Assembly (NCBI GenBank): GCA_016711485.1 | Contig: JADJSX010000026.1 | Coordinates: 1 to 46,793, forward strand | From: Leptospiraceae bacterium | GTDB lineage: Bacteria; Spirochaetota; Leptospiria; Leptospirales; Leptospiraceae | DNA length: 46,793 bases | Direction: 5' to 3' | In this document: positions 7,824-17,700 of the stretch, piece by piece | Numbering within the stretch: the first letter of the stretch is position 1 | How the letters are laid out: the number at the start of each line of letters is the position of its first letter | Program-made: the position numbers and the translations under genes | Notes under the pieces: model-generated | Told to the model about the DNA's origin: nothing | What the model saw: only the letters and a program-made list of their open reading frames with translations | The model's database searches: none

Positions 7824-10384
7824 ATGAATTTTTTGAAATTATTTATTTTTTATTCTTCTTTATTTTAAATCTAAATTTATTTGCTCAAAAAACAGCACAG
7901 CCAACTAAAAAAACGAATTCCAATGTCTCCGAAAAAAAAGCAAATGAGGATAATGGCGAATTCTTAAAACTTTTAAAGAGTAAAGAAGTTAAAGATACTT
8001 CTCCCAATGATAATGAGAAAGAGGAAAAAGCTCGCCTAGAATTTCTAAAAGAAAAGGAAGAGTTTGAAAAACAACGAGAAATTTTCTTAAAAGAGAAAGA
8101 AGAATTTGATATCAAAAAGTCTCAAGAAACTAAAGAAGAGGAGGATGCAAAAAAGGAAGAAGATTTTTTTAAACTAGAAGAAGAAATTTCCATTGTATCA
8201 AAACAAGTTGGAAAATCAGAAAATACAAGTAAAACTTCTGCAATAGTATCTGTATACAATAGACAAAAAATTGCAGACTCAGGTGCCAGAAATCTTGCTG
8301 ATATTCTAAAACAAGTCCCTGGAGTAGAAGTTTCCTATGACCAATTCGGTTTTTATAAAGTAGCCTTTCGGGGAATTCTTTCTCGTTCTGGTGTATTAAT
8401 GTTACTTGATAATCATAGAATTAACAATTTTTACGATGGTTCTACTTTTCTTGATATTCGTGCAGATGCAATTGAAAAAGTGGAAATTATCAGAGGACCT
8501 GGATCTTCTATTCATGGAACTAACGCATTTTTAGGAGTAATAAATGTTATCACTCGCGTAGGAGTTAAACGGGATAAGTCGGGTGGACATATTTCCAATC
8601 GTTTAGGACAATATAATACTTTTGAACCAACTGCTTATTACAATTTAAATTTTGGAAATAACTGGAACTTTAATACTTATGTAGGACAATTTCAATCTCA
8701 ACGTCCTCAAATACATATACCGTATGATCAATCTTGCACAAAAGTTATCTGGTCTTCTTCAAATTCGCAATGTTCTACTACATTAATTCCACAACCAATT
8801 GCTTATTACAATAAAACAAATGATCGTAAACGCCAAACGAATGTATTCCTTAGTTTAAATAAGGGAGATTCTTTTTATCTAAATGGAAAAATGATTCGAG
8901 AGGAAAGAGGTCCAAACGTAGGAGAATTGGGATTCATCACACCAAATTCTCAAATCGGTTTCACGCTATTAACCGCAGACATTGGAACTAAAAAAATTGA
9001 GATAACCGAAAAGTTATCTTTCTCGGCGAGACTCTATGGAGATACTTATTTAAGAAGAGATGAAATCGAAGTAGAACGAAAAGATTTTTCCTCTCATTTA
9101 GGTGTTAGTCCTTTTAAACAAACAGGTTATAAATACCAAACAAGTGGTATAGAAGCTATATTACAATTTGATCCGATTTCTCAACTTTCTATAATGATTG
9201 GAGGGCAAGTTGAAAAACTTAGTTATAAAGATGCCTATTTGAAACAAAACTATGTTGGAGAAAATACTTCAAAACTTTATCCCGTATTTTATGATTATGA
9301 TAATCTTAATCCAAACTTGATTGATACAGCTCTTCAATACCAACAGACAGGTCGACTTTCTTTATCTGATACGGAAAGTTATAAAATTAGTAGAGACAAA
9401 CATAGAAATATCAGTGCACAGTTTATTCAAATAATTTGGAACCCTGCTAAATGGCTATCTATTACAACAGGCGTTAGGCGAGATATCTATTCAGATTTTG
9501 GAAGCACAGTAAATCCAAAAACAGGAATTGTGATTACCCCCTTTGAAAAAACAAAATTCGGCACTCTTGCTTTTAAGTTTCTTTTTGGTTCTGCATTCCG
9601 TGCTCCTACATTTCAAGAAATGTACGATAAAGGTCAAACATTTCAAGTTGGAGGAATATTTGGAAACAATACGCAACGAATTCAAAATCTAGGAAACTTA
9701 GGATATGGAGCATTAAAACCAGAAACTATCCAAACTGGAGAAGTTGGAATGGAGTATTCAACACCTTATAAACCTTTGAGTGTTCTGGCAAATTGGTTTT
9801 ATAATAAAATTTCAAACAACATTGATGGAATAAATACTTCAGGAACTTTGCCAGGGCGAATAGACTTATATAGAAATCTTCGTGGGATAACAATCATTGG
9901 CTCTGAATTGGAATTTAGACTTAATTATAATACAAGAAATTACGCGTTTGCAAATATGTCTTGGTTTCAAGCTATAGATAATGGAGGACTTATTGATAAT
10001 TTAAATCAAGATACAAAAACAATTCTTACCAGTATTCCACAAGGAAGAGCAAACTTAGGTTTGAATTGGAGTATCTCACGTTATTTCATTTTAAACAATA
10101 CTATTTGGGCTTCTACAGAAAGAAGGTCTAATTTTCGTTTTGCGTTTGAACGTCAGTCTACAAGAGGATTTCAGTATCCACAGTACCATATTTGGAATTT
10201 AAGTTTGGCGACCACGGAGGATTTGATAAAGAATATGGAGTTGCGGATAAATGTATTTAACCTTCAGGATTTTAAACTTTATGATCCATCCAATACAGCA
10301 ACAGTCAATTATGTGAATCGTTCTATTCCGGCAGCTTATATTTTTCAAAGATATATAGAATTTAAACTAACTTACTTTCTGTGA
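7824..10384 (+). CDS. TonB-dependent outer-membrane receptor (start region frameshifted)
   Basis: The plug domain (about 150 residues in) has the TonB-box-like EEISIVSKQVGK, then NLADILKQVPGVEV, then VEIIRGPGSSIHGTNAFLGV, the standard plug signature. A ~22-strand barrel follows and ends in the aromatic RYIEFKLTYFL. Between the signal peptide and the plug is an unusual ~100-residue charged, coiled-coil-like stretch rich in KEKEEF. The receptor imports a scarce ligand using TonB energy; the ligand is not evident. I chose ATG 7824 because GAGGAGAAATT precedes it and MNFLKLFIFYSSLF begins a signal peptide. That frame must shift within a T-rich run near 7860 to reach FILNLNLFAQ. The uninterrupted frame instead starts at a poor TTG at 7748. 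A lipoprotein gene follows after 18 bp. Confidence 0.85.
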
Positions 10385-10402
10385 TAAAATGAGGCAAACA
10401 AT

Positions 10403-11395
10403 ATGAAACCTTTTAGACTACTATTTTTACTGTTTTTCGTTTTCTTCCAATGTACACAAAAACAGTCAGCTTTTGATGATCAAGTAGCACTTTTGGGTGC
10501 GTTAGTATCCATAGGAGCTCCTAAAAGTTTTGGATTGAATATGTTAATAGATAATAGAATTAATAGAGCTTGCGAAACTAGAATTGGAAATTTTGGGGCA
10601 GATGCCTATCGAGATAGGGGAAAAGCTCAAATTGGATTTTTTTCAGGTGGTACCATTCGGCAAGACTTTGGAATTCTAACTACTTATCCAACTGGAGTTA
10701 TTCCCAAAGGAACAATTCCAACCTTTGCTTTAATGAAACAGTTTTTACCATTTCAGGGAGGAAATTTTTTAAAGGTAAATTTAAGTGCTTACAGAATCAA
10801 ACAGGCTTTGGAAGTAGGAATGAGTCGTCTAAATAATTCAGCAGAAAGAGATATAGATGGAGTGGATTCAGATGGACCTATCCATGGAAATTGTTGGTTA
10901 AATCCTCAACCGTCAGGATCAGGAAGATTTTTACATGTAAGTAGCAATATACATATTGAAGTGAATCCAACTGCAACTGCATTAGTTACTTCTGGATCAA
11001 GCAGTACGAATAACCTTTTAGTTGCTACAGAAGGAAATCGAATTGTGAAACTTTCTATAGACGGAATATTATTGTACAATAATCCGACGGGAAGTATAAC
11101 TTCTGGATGGAGTGCGGGCTCTTCGACTTGCACTATAAAGGGAACTACTTTTACTAATAGCGCTGCTTGTACTTTTTTTTCTGCTTCTGTAGAAAAATTT
11201 CAATTTGATGGAAGTGACTTTAACCCATCATTAAATCCCATTATGTCAGAAATAAATAATGACGGATCTGTTGTTGTATTAGAGGTAGGAATTGCAGCGG
11301 CTTTGGATGATGCAGGTATTTTATTTGAATACATACAGACTTTTACAACAGGCCCTGTATTCCCAAAAATTTCTAATCGGATTCTGATGCCCTAG
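10403..11395 (+). CDS. Lipoprotein consisting of a 5'-nucleotidase C-terminal domain
   Basis: The N-terminus is a lipoprotein signal (LLFLLFFVFFQC, Cys ~17). The body matches the C-terminal substrate-binding domain of 5'-nucleotidases: ETRIGNFGADAYRD, FFSGGTIRQDFG, then MKQFLPFQGGN and LSAYRIKQALEVG. The N-terminal metallophosphatase domain with its metal-binding motifs is absent, and an insertion of ~25 residues containing ERDIDGVDSDG replaces a loop. It therefore probably binds a nucleotide-like ligand without cleaving it. Lying 18 bp after the TonB-dependent receptor, it may be the surface partner that delivers ligand to it, as SusD-type lipoproteins do for other receptors (inference by analogy). 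The start has a weak AGGCAA-type ribosome site. Confidence 0.75.
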   Translation: MKPFRLLFLLFFVFFQCTQKQSAFDDQVALLGALVSIGAPKSFGLNMLIDNRINRACETRIGNFGADAYRDRGKAQIGFFSGGTIRQDFGILTTYPTGVIPKGTIPTFALMKQFLPFQGGNFLKVNLSAYRIKQALEVGMSRLNNSAERDIDGVDSDGPIHGNCWLNPQPSGSGRFLHVSSNIHIEVNPTATALVTSGSSSTNNLLVATEGNRIVKLSIDGILLYNNPTGSITSGWSAGSSTCTIKGTTFTNSAACTFFSASVEKFQFDGSDFNPSLNPIMSEINNDGSVVVLEVGIAAALDDAGILFEYIQTFTTGPVFPKISNRILMP

Positions 11396-11690
11396 GATTA
11401 TCTAACTGAATATCTTCTATTTCAAATATCAGCAATATATCAGTGCAAAAAATTTACTCATTTGTTTAGAGGATAATAGTTTTTTGCCACAACTTTGCTA
11501 ATGAAATGTAGACTTCTTGAATTTGATTATTCTATTACAAAGAAAGACCAATCGAATAGGATGAAAATAGTGAGCTCAAAGCGATAGCTGCTAAAAAGAA
11601 TTAAAACTGAAAATTACTAGTAAAACTTTCAGTTTTTAATATCCAGTCTAGGGTTTTAGTAATTAGTGTAATAAAAGTTCGGAGGGATTT
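11396..11690. other. Intergenic region between lipoprotein and thioesterase genes
   Basis: Nothing coding was seen in these 295 bp. A hairpin at 11603-11637 is annotated separately. A CGGAGGG ribosome site just before 11691 serves the thioesterase. Confidence 0.35.
11603..11637 (+). terminator. Possible intrinsic terminator
   Basis: AAAACTGAAA pairs with TTTCAGTTTT across a 14-base loop, ending in a short T run. The stem is AT-rich, so its strength is doubtful. It lies 208 bp beyond the lipoprotein stop and 54 bp before the thioesterase start. Confidence 0.35.
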
Positions 11691-12134
11691 ATGAATGATT
11701 TAACAAATTTTACTTTGAAGTTTAATAGTTCTTTTGATACAGTAGAAGAATTTTACAATAACAGCAGTCAGTTAAAATATTTTGGAACAGAAATAAAATT
11801 TATGAATAACAATCTTGTGGTTGTAAAAATTCCGAATATAAGTTCTGTCCATCTTGGAGGAAGTGGAACAACATCAATCAATGGTGCGATTATTTCCTTT
11901 TTATTTGATTTGGCTTTAGGATTAACTGCCTATTTAGTAGAAGATAATAAGTTTAATTTATCAGTTACATCTAGAATCAATATTCAATTTAAAAAACCTC
12001 TTTATGGAAATGAAATAATCGTTTATTCAAAAATAAACAATGTTAAGAAAAATCTAATTTACTCAGAAGCTTGGGTAAAAGATGATTCTAAGATAATTTG
12101 TGCTAAAGCAAATGGGATTTTATTTACAAAATAA
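11691..12134 (+). CDS. PaaI-type hotdog thioesterase
   Basis: 147 residues, the usual size. The catalytic helix region VHLGGSGTTSINGAIISFLFDLALG corresponds to the HGG-xxxxDxAxG region of PaaI/YiiD-like acyl-CoA thioesterases. The later strands SVTSRINIQFKKPLYGNEI and IYSEAWVKDDSKIICAKANG complete a hotdog fold. The general role is hydrolysis of small or medium acyl-CoA thioesters; the specific substrate is unknown. A strong GGAGGG site lies 7 bp before the ATG. It stands alone between a receptor operon and a convergent oxidoreductase gene. Confidence 0.7.
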   Translation: MNDLTNFTLKFNSSFDTVEEFYNNSSQLKYFGTEIKFMNNNLVVVKIPNISSVHLGGSGTTSINGAIISFLFDLALGLTAYLVEDNKFNLSVTSRINIQFKKPLYGNEIIVYSKINNVKKNLIYSEAWVKDDSKIICAKANGILFTK

Positions 12135-12253
12135 TTTTTAATTAGCTAAGTTTAGGCGATCGCTGTTGTCATTTTTTAACAAAAGCAATAATAGCGATAA
12201 CGTAAGAAGCGTCTACCAGAAGAGATTGATTTTATTTGCGTTAGCCGAAAAAT

Positions 12254-13360
12254 CTATACATCATAAGTAGCAAAATCAGTGTAACCTTTTGATTCAAAGG
12301 AATACCAAGTATTCCTGTCGGCATCTGGATTGAGTTGCCAATTATTAGAAAAACGTTCTACCAAATCAGGATTGCTAATGTACGAACGACCAAATGCAAT
12401 CAAATCAGCGTGATTTTCTCGAATGGCTTGCTCAGCGGTTTCTTGAACGTAACCGCAATTGCCAATGATAGTTCCAGTGAAAACAGCTCGAAATTCTTTA
12501 AGAGTCATAGGCAACCCGAGGTCATGAAAGCCAAATGCAAGTCCGTCCATGATATGTAAGTAACCTAATCCATAAGTATTTAGACGCTCAGCGTAATACA
12601 AAAACGATTCTCTGTAATCCGGCGATCCCATATCATTAAAAACACCGTTAGGAGAAATACGAATTCCTACACGTTTCGCATCCCAGACAGTCAAACAGGC
12701 TTCCGTGACTTCCTTGAGAAATTGAAATCGATTTTCGATGTTTTTCCCATAGCGATCTCTACGTTCGTTGGTTTTGAATTGGAGAAATTGATCTATCAGA
12801 TAACCGTTCGCTCCGTGAATTTCGATCCCGTCAAAGCCTGCCCTTTTGGCATTTTCTGCGGCATGGCGGTAATTTTCCACGATAGGCGGAATCTCTTCTG
12901 TTTCTAAAGATCGTGGAACTTCGTGTGGAACAACTCCAATCGGCGTATTAATGGTACTTCCTGTAATGGGAATAGCGGAAGGAGCAACTGGAAGTTTGCC
13001 ACTATGAAAACTAGAATGGGAAGCCCGTCCCATATGCCAGAGTTGTAGAAAAATATGGCCGCCTTTAGAGTGAACTGAATTTACAACGGTTTTCCAACCT
13101 TCTACTTGTGCTTCACTGTAAATTCCGGGTGTATTTAGCCAGCCAATTCCTTGGGGTGAAATAACAGTTGCCTCACTGATAAGTAAACCTGCGGAAGCTC
13201 GCTGGGAATAATAAGTTGCCATCAACTCATTGGGAATGCGACATTCGCCAGACCTTGATCGTGTCAGAGGAGCCAGAACAACTCGATTCGGTAAAGATAA
13301 ATCGCCTAATTGAACCGGACTAAGTAAATAGGGGGATATAGATTGAGTCATGTTATTCAT
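12254..13360 (-). CDS. nemA: Old Yellow Enzyme family alkene reductase (NemA-like)
   Basis: 368 residues, a single TIM barrel binding FMN. Visible motifs are VVLAPLTRSRS near the N-terminus, FLQLWHMGRASH, the substrate-binding pair in EIHGANGYLIDQFLQ (His/Asn), the LQFKTNERRDRYG loop, and AFGRSYISNPDLVERF near the C-terminus. Family members use NAD(P)H to reduce activated C=C bonds, nitrate esters, quinones or N-ethylmaleimide. It starts 7 bp after the stop of the double hemerythrin gene on the same strand, so the two are probably one operon. A link to oxygen or electrophile stress is inferred. The symbol is by family resemblance. Confidence 0.85.
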   Translation of the reverse strand: MNNMTQSISPYLLSPVQLGDLSLPNRVVLAPLTRSRSGECRIPNELMATYYSQRASAGLLISEATVISPQGIGWLNTPGIYSEAQVEGWKTVVNSVHSKGGHIFLQLWHMGRASHSSFHSGKLPVAPSAIPITGSTINTPIGVVPHEVPRSLETEEIPPIVENYRHAAENAKRAGFDGIEIHGANGYLIDQFLQFKTNERRDRYGKNIENRFQFLKEVTEACLTVWDAKRVGIRISPNGVFNDMGSPDYRESFLYYAERLNTYGLGYLHIMDGLAFGFHDLGLPMTLKEFRAVFTGTIIGNCGYVQETAEQAIRENHADLIAFGRSYISNPDLVERFSNNWQLNPDADRNTWYSFESKGYTDFATYDV

Positions 13361-13367
13361 TCTAAAA

Positions 13368-14450
13368 TCATTGATTCCTTACTACGAATTTATACAATTC
13401 TTTGTATTCTGATTTTATAACTAATTCTCCTGAATTGTGTAAACTTCTAACGAACTCAACAACTTCTTTGTGTTTATCTCTTAAATGAAAATATAACTTT
13501 TTGTCTTCAAGAGCGATATGCGATAATAGCCATGTCTTCAAGTCTTGCACTAGGTGAGCCGCCGCCATTGAGTCACCACTTTTGTTTTCTTCATTTCTTT
13601 GTTTTATAAATTCGATAAATTTTTTGTGTTGATTAAAATGATTTTGGGATTCTGGAAAATTGAACTGCCGCATGATTGTTTCTTCAGTCGTAAAATGTTC
13701 CTTGGTATAATCAAGTGCTTCTGTTACCGTTTTTAGAAATACTTCATTTTTCTTTGTTTGTCCCATTGTCTTAACTGCCCGATCTAATTCTACAACTAAT
13801 TTTAATAACCAAGCATGTTGCAAATCAATAATCGGAATTCGAATTGCTAGGTTGTATGCTTTCCATATATGTCTTACATCCTCTGCAATACTTTCACTGA
13901 TTACTTCGGAGATGTTGTCAGTCGGATTGATTTCTTTGTATAACTCAACTTGTTCTTTCGTTACATTGTATTTTTTTGAATTTAACAAATCTTGGCAGAA
14001 TGACCTTGCTCCAAGAATATTTTTCTCTAAAAATTCAGCGTAGTGTTTATCTTCTATTAAAATGTGGTTCAATAACCAATGTTTTAGTATATTAATAATT
14101 CCTAATATTTTAATTTGATCATCTTCCGATACGTTTAATTTTTCCTTAATTTTTTGTATAAACTCCAAGTGGTGGTCTCGGTGTTTTTGGAAATTAGGAA
14201 AATGAAATTCTTTGAGAATCTGTTCCTCTAACGAAAAATGTTCTGCTACATAATCCACAATAGATACAATGGAATCTTTCAGAGCAGAATTGAGTCCAGT
14301 CAAATTAATATCTAACAATGCATCCTGCATTTTCATTACAATATTCAATAACCAAATATGTTGTAAATCGATCACAGGAAGACCTGTAGAATAAGGTTTG
14401 TCTTTCCAAAGTTTTCTTAGTCTTTCAACATTTTCTGAGTGTGTAATCAT
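13368..14450 (-). CDS. Tandem (two-domain) bacteriohemerythrin
   Basis: 360 residues holding two complete hemerythrin four-helix domains. Domain 1 has the iron ligands in DLQHIWLL, AEHFSLEEQIL, QKHRDHHLEF and HWLLNHILIEDKHY. Domain 2 repeats them in DLQHAWLL, KEHFTTEETIM, NHFNQHKKF and WLLSHIALEDKK. Each domain should hold a di-iron site that binds O2 (or NO). Both domains keep all expected His/Glu/Asp ligands. Bacteriohemerythrins act in the cytoplasm as oxygen carriers, sensors or scavengers. Internal duplication is clear, as both halves begin LPVIDLQH/IPIIDLQH. It is the first gene of a likely operon with the Old Yellow Enzyme gene. Confidence 0.88.
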   Translation of the reverse strand: MITHSENVERLRKLWKDKPYSTGLPVIDLQHIWLLNIVMKMQDALLDINLTGLNSALKDSIVSIVDYVAEHFSLEEQILKEFHFPNFQKHRDHHLEFIQKIKEKLNVSEDDQIKILGIINILKHWLLNHILIEDKHYAEFLEKNILGARSFCQDLLNSKKYNVTKEQVELYKEINPTDNISEVISESIAEDVRHIWKAYNLAIRIPIIDLQHAWLLKLVVELDRAVKTMGQTKKNEVFLKTVTEALDYTKEHFTTEETIMRQFNFPESQNHFNQHKKFIEFIKQRNEENKSGDSMAAAHLVQDLKTWLLSHIALEDKKLYFHLRDKHKEVVEFVRSLHNSGELVIKSEYKELYKFVVRNQ

Positions 14451-14710
14451 TATTAATCCTTACAGTGGCTTACAGTAATTTATCACAATTTCAAATAGTC
14501 AGCCCAATACAAGATTTTAGAAATGAAATTTTTACTAACAAATATCATAATAAAAAGAATAAAAAAAGATTTTACTTTATTCATCTAGAAAAGATATAAA
14601 AGTTCTGAGGTTTATTTAAGGTTTCTTTTTTCCTGAGAGATAAACTCAATTCCCATAAAATCTTTCTTGACGAGGAAGGTTTTGAAAAATTCACTTTTCT
14701 TGAGATACCT

Positions 14711-17700
14711 ATGAGCCTAAGCGCAATCCAACAGAAATTTTTAGTAGATTACAATAAACTTCCCGAATTGAGTAAGCAGATTCTAACTGTATTTTCTTTA
14801 GCTTATTTTGAAACGAATCAAACGAAAATGTATGATTTGGTAAATAGTTCTCCCTTTAAAGGGTTTAGACACGGAACTATAAAACTAGAAACACTCAAAG
14901 AGCATATTCAAAAGCTAAAGCAACTATCGTTCCTTGTTCTTCCTGACGGTAAGGCTTACAGGTGTAATCCGGAAATAGTGGAACTCGCTGCGAGGGAGTC
15001 CTTAAAAAACGGTATATTCAAAGTTGCCGCTCGAACTATTGAATATGCGGCTGAGACTAATCATAGTATTTCAAATAGCGAAATATTCGCTTTGGCTCGT
15101 ATCGCCTTATATCGAGGGGATAAGAACTTATTAGCCGAAGTAGAGTCCATTCAAAAAGCATTAGAATCAAAGCATTATTTTAGTTCCAGACCAATCGAAA
15201 TTTCAAATTTTGAAGTTTTATCCTGTTTGATTAGACCATTTGATTCTGAGTTCATTGATTCCTTCGTTTTTCATGAGAATCATTTTGAAGTTTTATTTAT
15301 CGAAGTTTTTCTAAGTTCAATCCAAAAGTCGATTCCAAATGTCGAAGCAATTAATTTCATTTTAGAGCTATGTAAGTCTTCTGATAAGAGGCTAACACCT
15401 ATTATAGTTGATTTGGCATGTGAGCATTTAATCTTACAAGGAAGATTTAAAGAAAGAGAAGAGATTCAAAAATTGCATGCTGAGAGAAATGGTTTGCCAG
15501 TTCAACTCGGCAATGGGGTTTTAGCAATTGTGCAAGATAAAGTGGAGGAAGCACATATTCAATTCGATGCGGGCATAAATATTTTGAAGAAAAAAGAGAA
15601 AAAGAAGAGTTATATCTTTTACTCCTACAAAAGTATTCTTTATTTTTTTGTGCTACTTAAAACAGGAGAGTCAGAGAATTACAGAACTGCTTTGGAGTAT
15701 TCCGAAAAAATATCAAAAGATACAAAACATCCTTTTCGATCAGCTTTTCTTGCCCTTTACGGATTATGCCAATTTGTCTCTAGAATGGAAACCGATCCTT
15801 ATAAAATAAATTTTGGTTATATTTCTTCTACTACCATTAGTTTCTGGGAATTATTTCCTTATGCTATTTCACTCTATTGGGTAAATCCTAGAAAAATTGA
15901 ACAATTACTTCCCTATCTTCAAAAATCTCGATCCCTCGCCAAAAAATCGGGTTATAAATGGATGGAGATGCAATTACTTGATTTGATTGCTAAAATTGAA
16001 AAATCAGATCATTCTCCAGCCTTAATTCTAAAACAGGAATTAAATAGTTTTTTTTTATCTGATATAATTCAAGAGAAACCATTATGGAAAACAATCCTAA
16101 ATGCTCTCAGCTCACTTAAATCTAAATCAGCTGTGGCTAATAAACAGTTGCCGAACACTAGGCGACTAGCTTGGTTAATACGATTCGATACAAGAAATCA
16201 AATTTGCACCGGAATACAACCGGTAGAACAATCGTATTCGAAAGGTGGTTGGACAGAAGGAAAACCGGTCGCACTTAAGAGACTGAAAAACGAATTTAGT
16301 AAAATACCTTTTTTAACAGAACAAGATATACGAGTCAGTTCTCATATCAAAGTTTACTCTCATGCCTACTATGGAGGAACCGAATACCAACTGCTGACCT
16401 CTGTTTTGATTGACTTAGTGGGGCACCCATTTTTGTTCTGGGATTCTTCGAGAACTCGTTTAGATTTAGAACGAGGAGAACCAGAGTTATCCGTAACAGA
16501 AGAGAGTGATACTATTTTAAAAATTACACTTCATCCTCCTAATTTGGAAGAGGATGAAAAATTTGCCCTACGCCTAGAAACTCCTTCTCGATTGAAGATA
16601 ATTGTATTTTCCCCCGAACACCGGCAAATAGCAAAAATCCTCGGTAGTGGAAGTATAAAAATTCCGAAGGAAGCAAAAGCGCAAGTGATAGATGCCATTA
16701 CAAATCTTTCTAGCTCAATCCTGATTCAGTCAGATATAGGCGGTGCAGAATCACAAACGGAGTCAGTGACGGCTTTAGTCACTCCATACTTACATCTTCT
16801 ACCGTATGATGCGGGTTTGAAGGTAATAGCATTTTGCCGACCATTTGCAGGCGAAGGACCTTACTACAAACCAGGGAAAGGTGGTAAAAATTTAATCGCT
16901 GAAATCTCTGGAAGAAAACTAAGTGTAAGCAGAAATTTAGTTGAAGAAGAAAAACAACTGAGCGAATTATTGAGATTATGTCCTACGCTCAATTCAAATG
17001 GTTCTGAGGGGGAGTGGATTTTAGAAGATGTAGAGACTTGTTTGGACGTACTATTTGAATTGCAGAGAATCCAAGATAAAGCCATCATAGAATGGCCGGA
17101 AGGAGAAAAGTTCAAAGTAAAAAACCAAGCAGATATTTCTAAATTCCATATGGGAATTAAAAAAGACAACGACTGGTTCTCGGTCACTGGTTCAGTTGAT
17201 ATAGGAACGGAAGAAGTAATCACAATGCAAACCTTATTGGAATTGTTAGACCAAACACCAAGTCGATTTATTAAAATGAACGATGGGAGTTTTCTTGCGT
17301 TAACCGACACTTTCCGAAAACAACTAGATGAATTAAAAGCATACTCTGAAATGACGAAAGATGGATTGCGGTTTTCTCCGTTAATCGCTCCTCTGATAAA
17401 TGAGATGACTTCTCAAGCCGCAAGCCTCAAAGCGGATAAGGCATGGAAGGCACAAGTAGCAAAATTAGAAGAACTAAAGGATTTTAAACCTGAACTCCCA
17501 AATACGTTTCAAGCAAGTCTCAGAGATTACCAAAGAGAAGGTTTCGATTGGTTAGCCCGACTTTCGCATTGGGGAGTGGGAGCCTGTCTCGCTGACGATA
17601 TGGGACTTGGAAAAACAATTCAATCCCTCGCTGTATTACTGACGCGTGCTCCTATGGGTCCTAGTCTTGTAATTGCTCCGAGCTCAGTTTGTATGAATTG

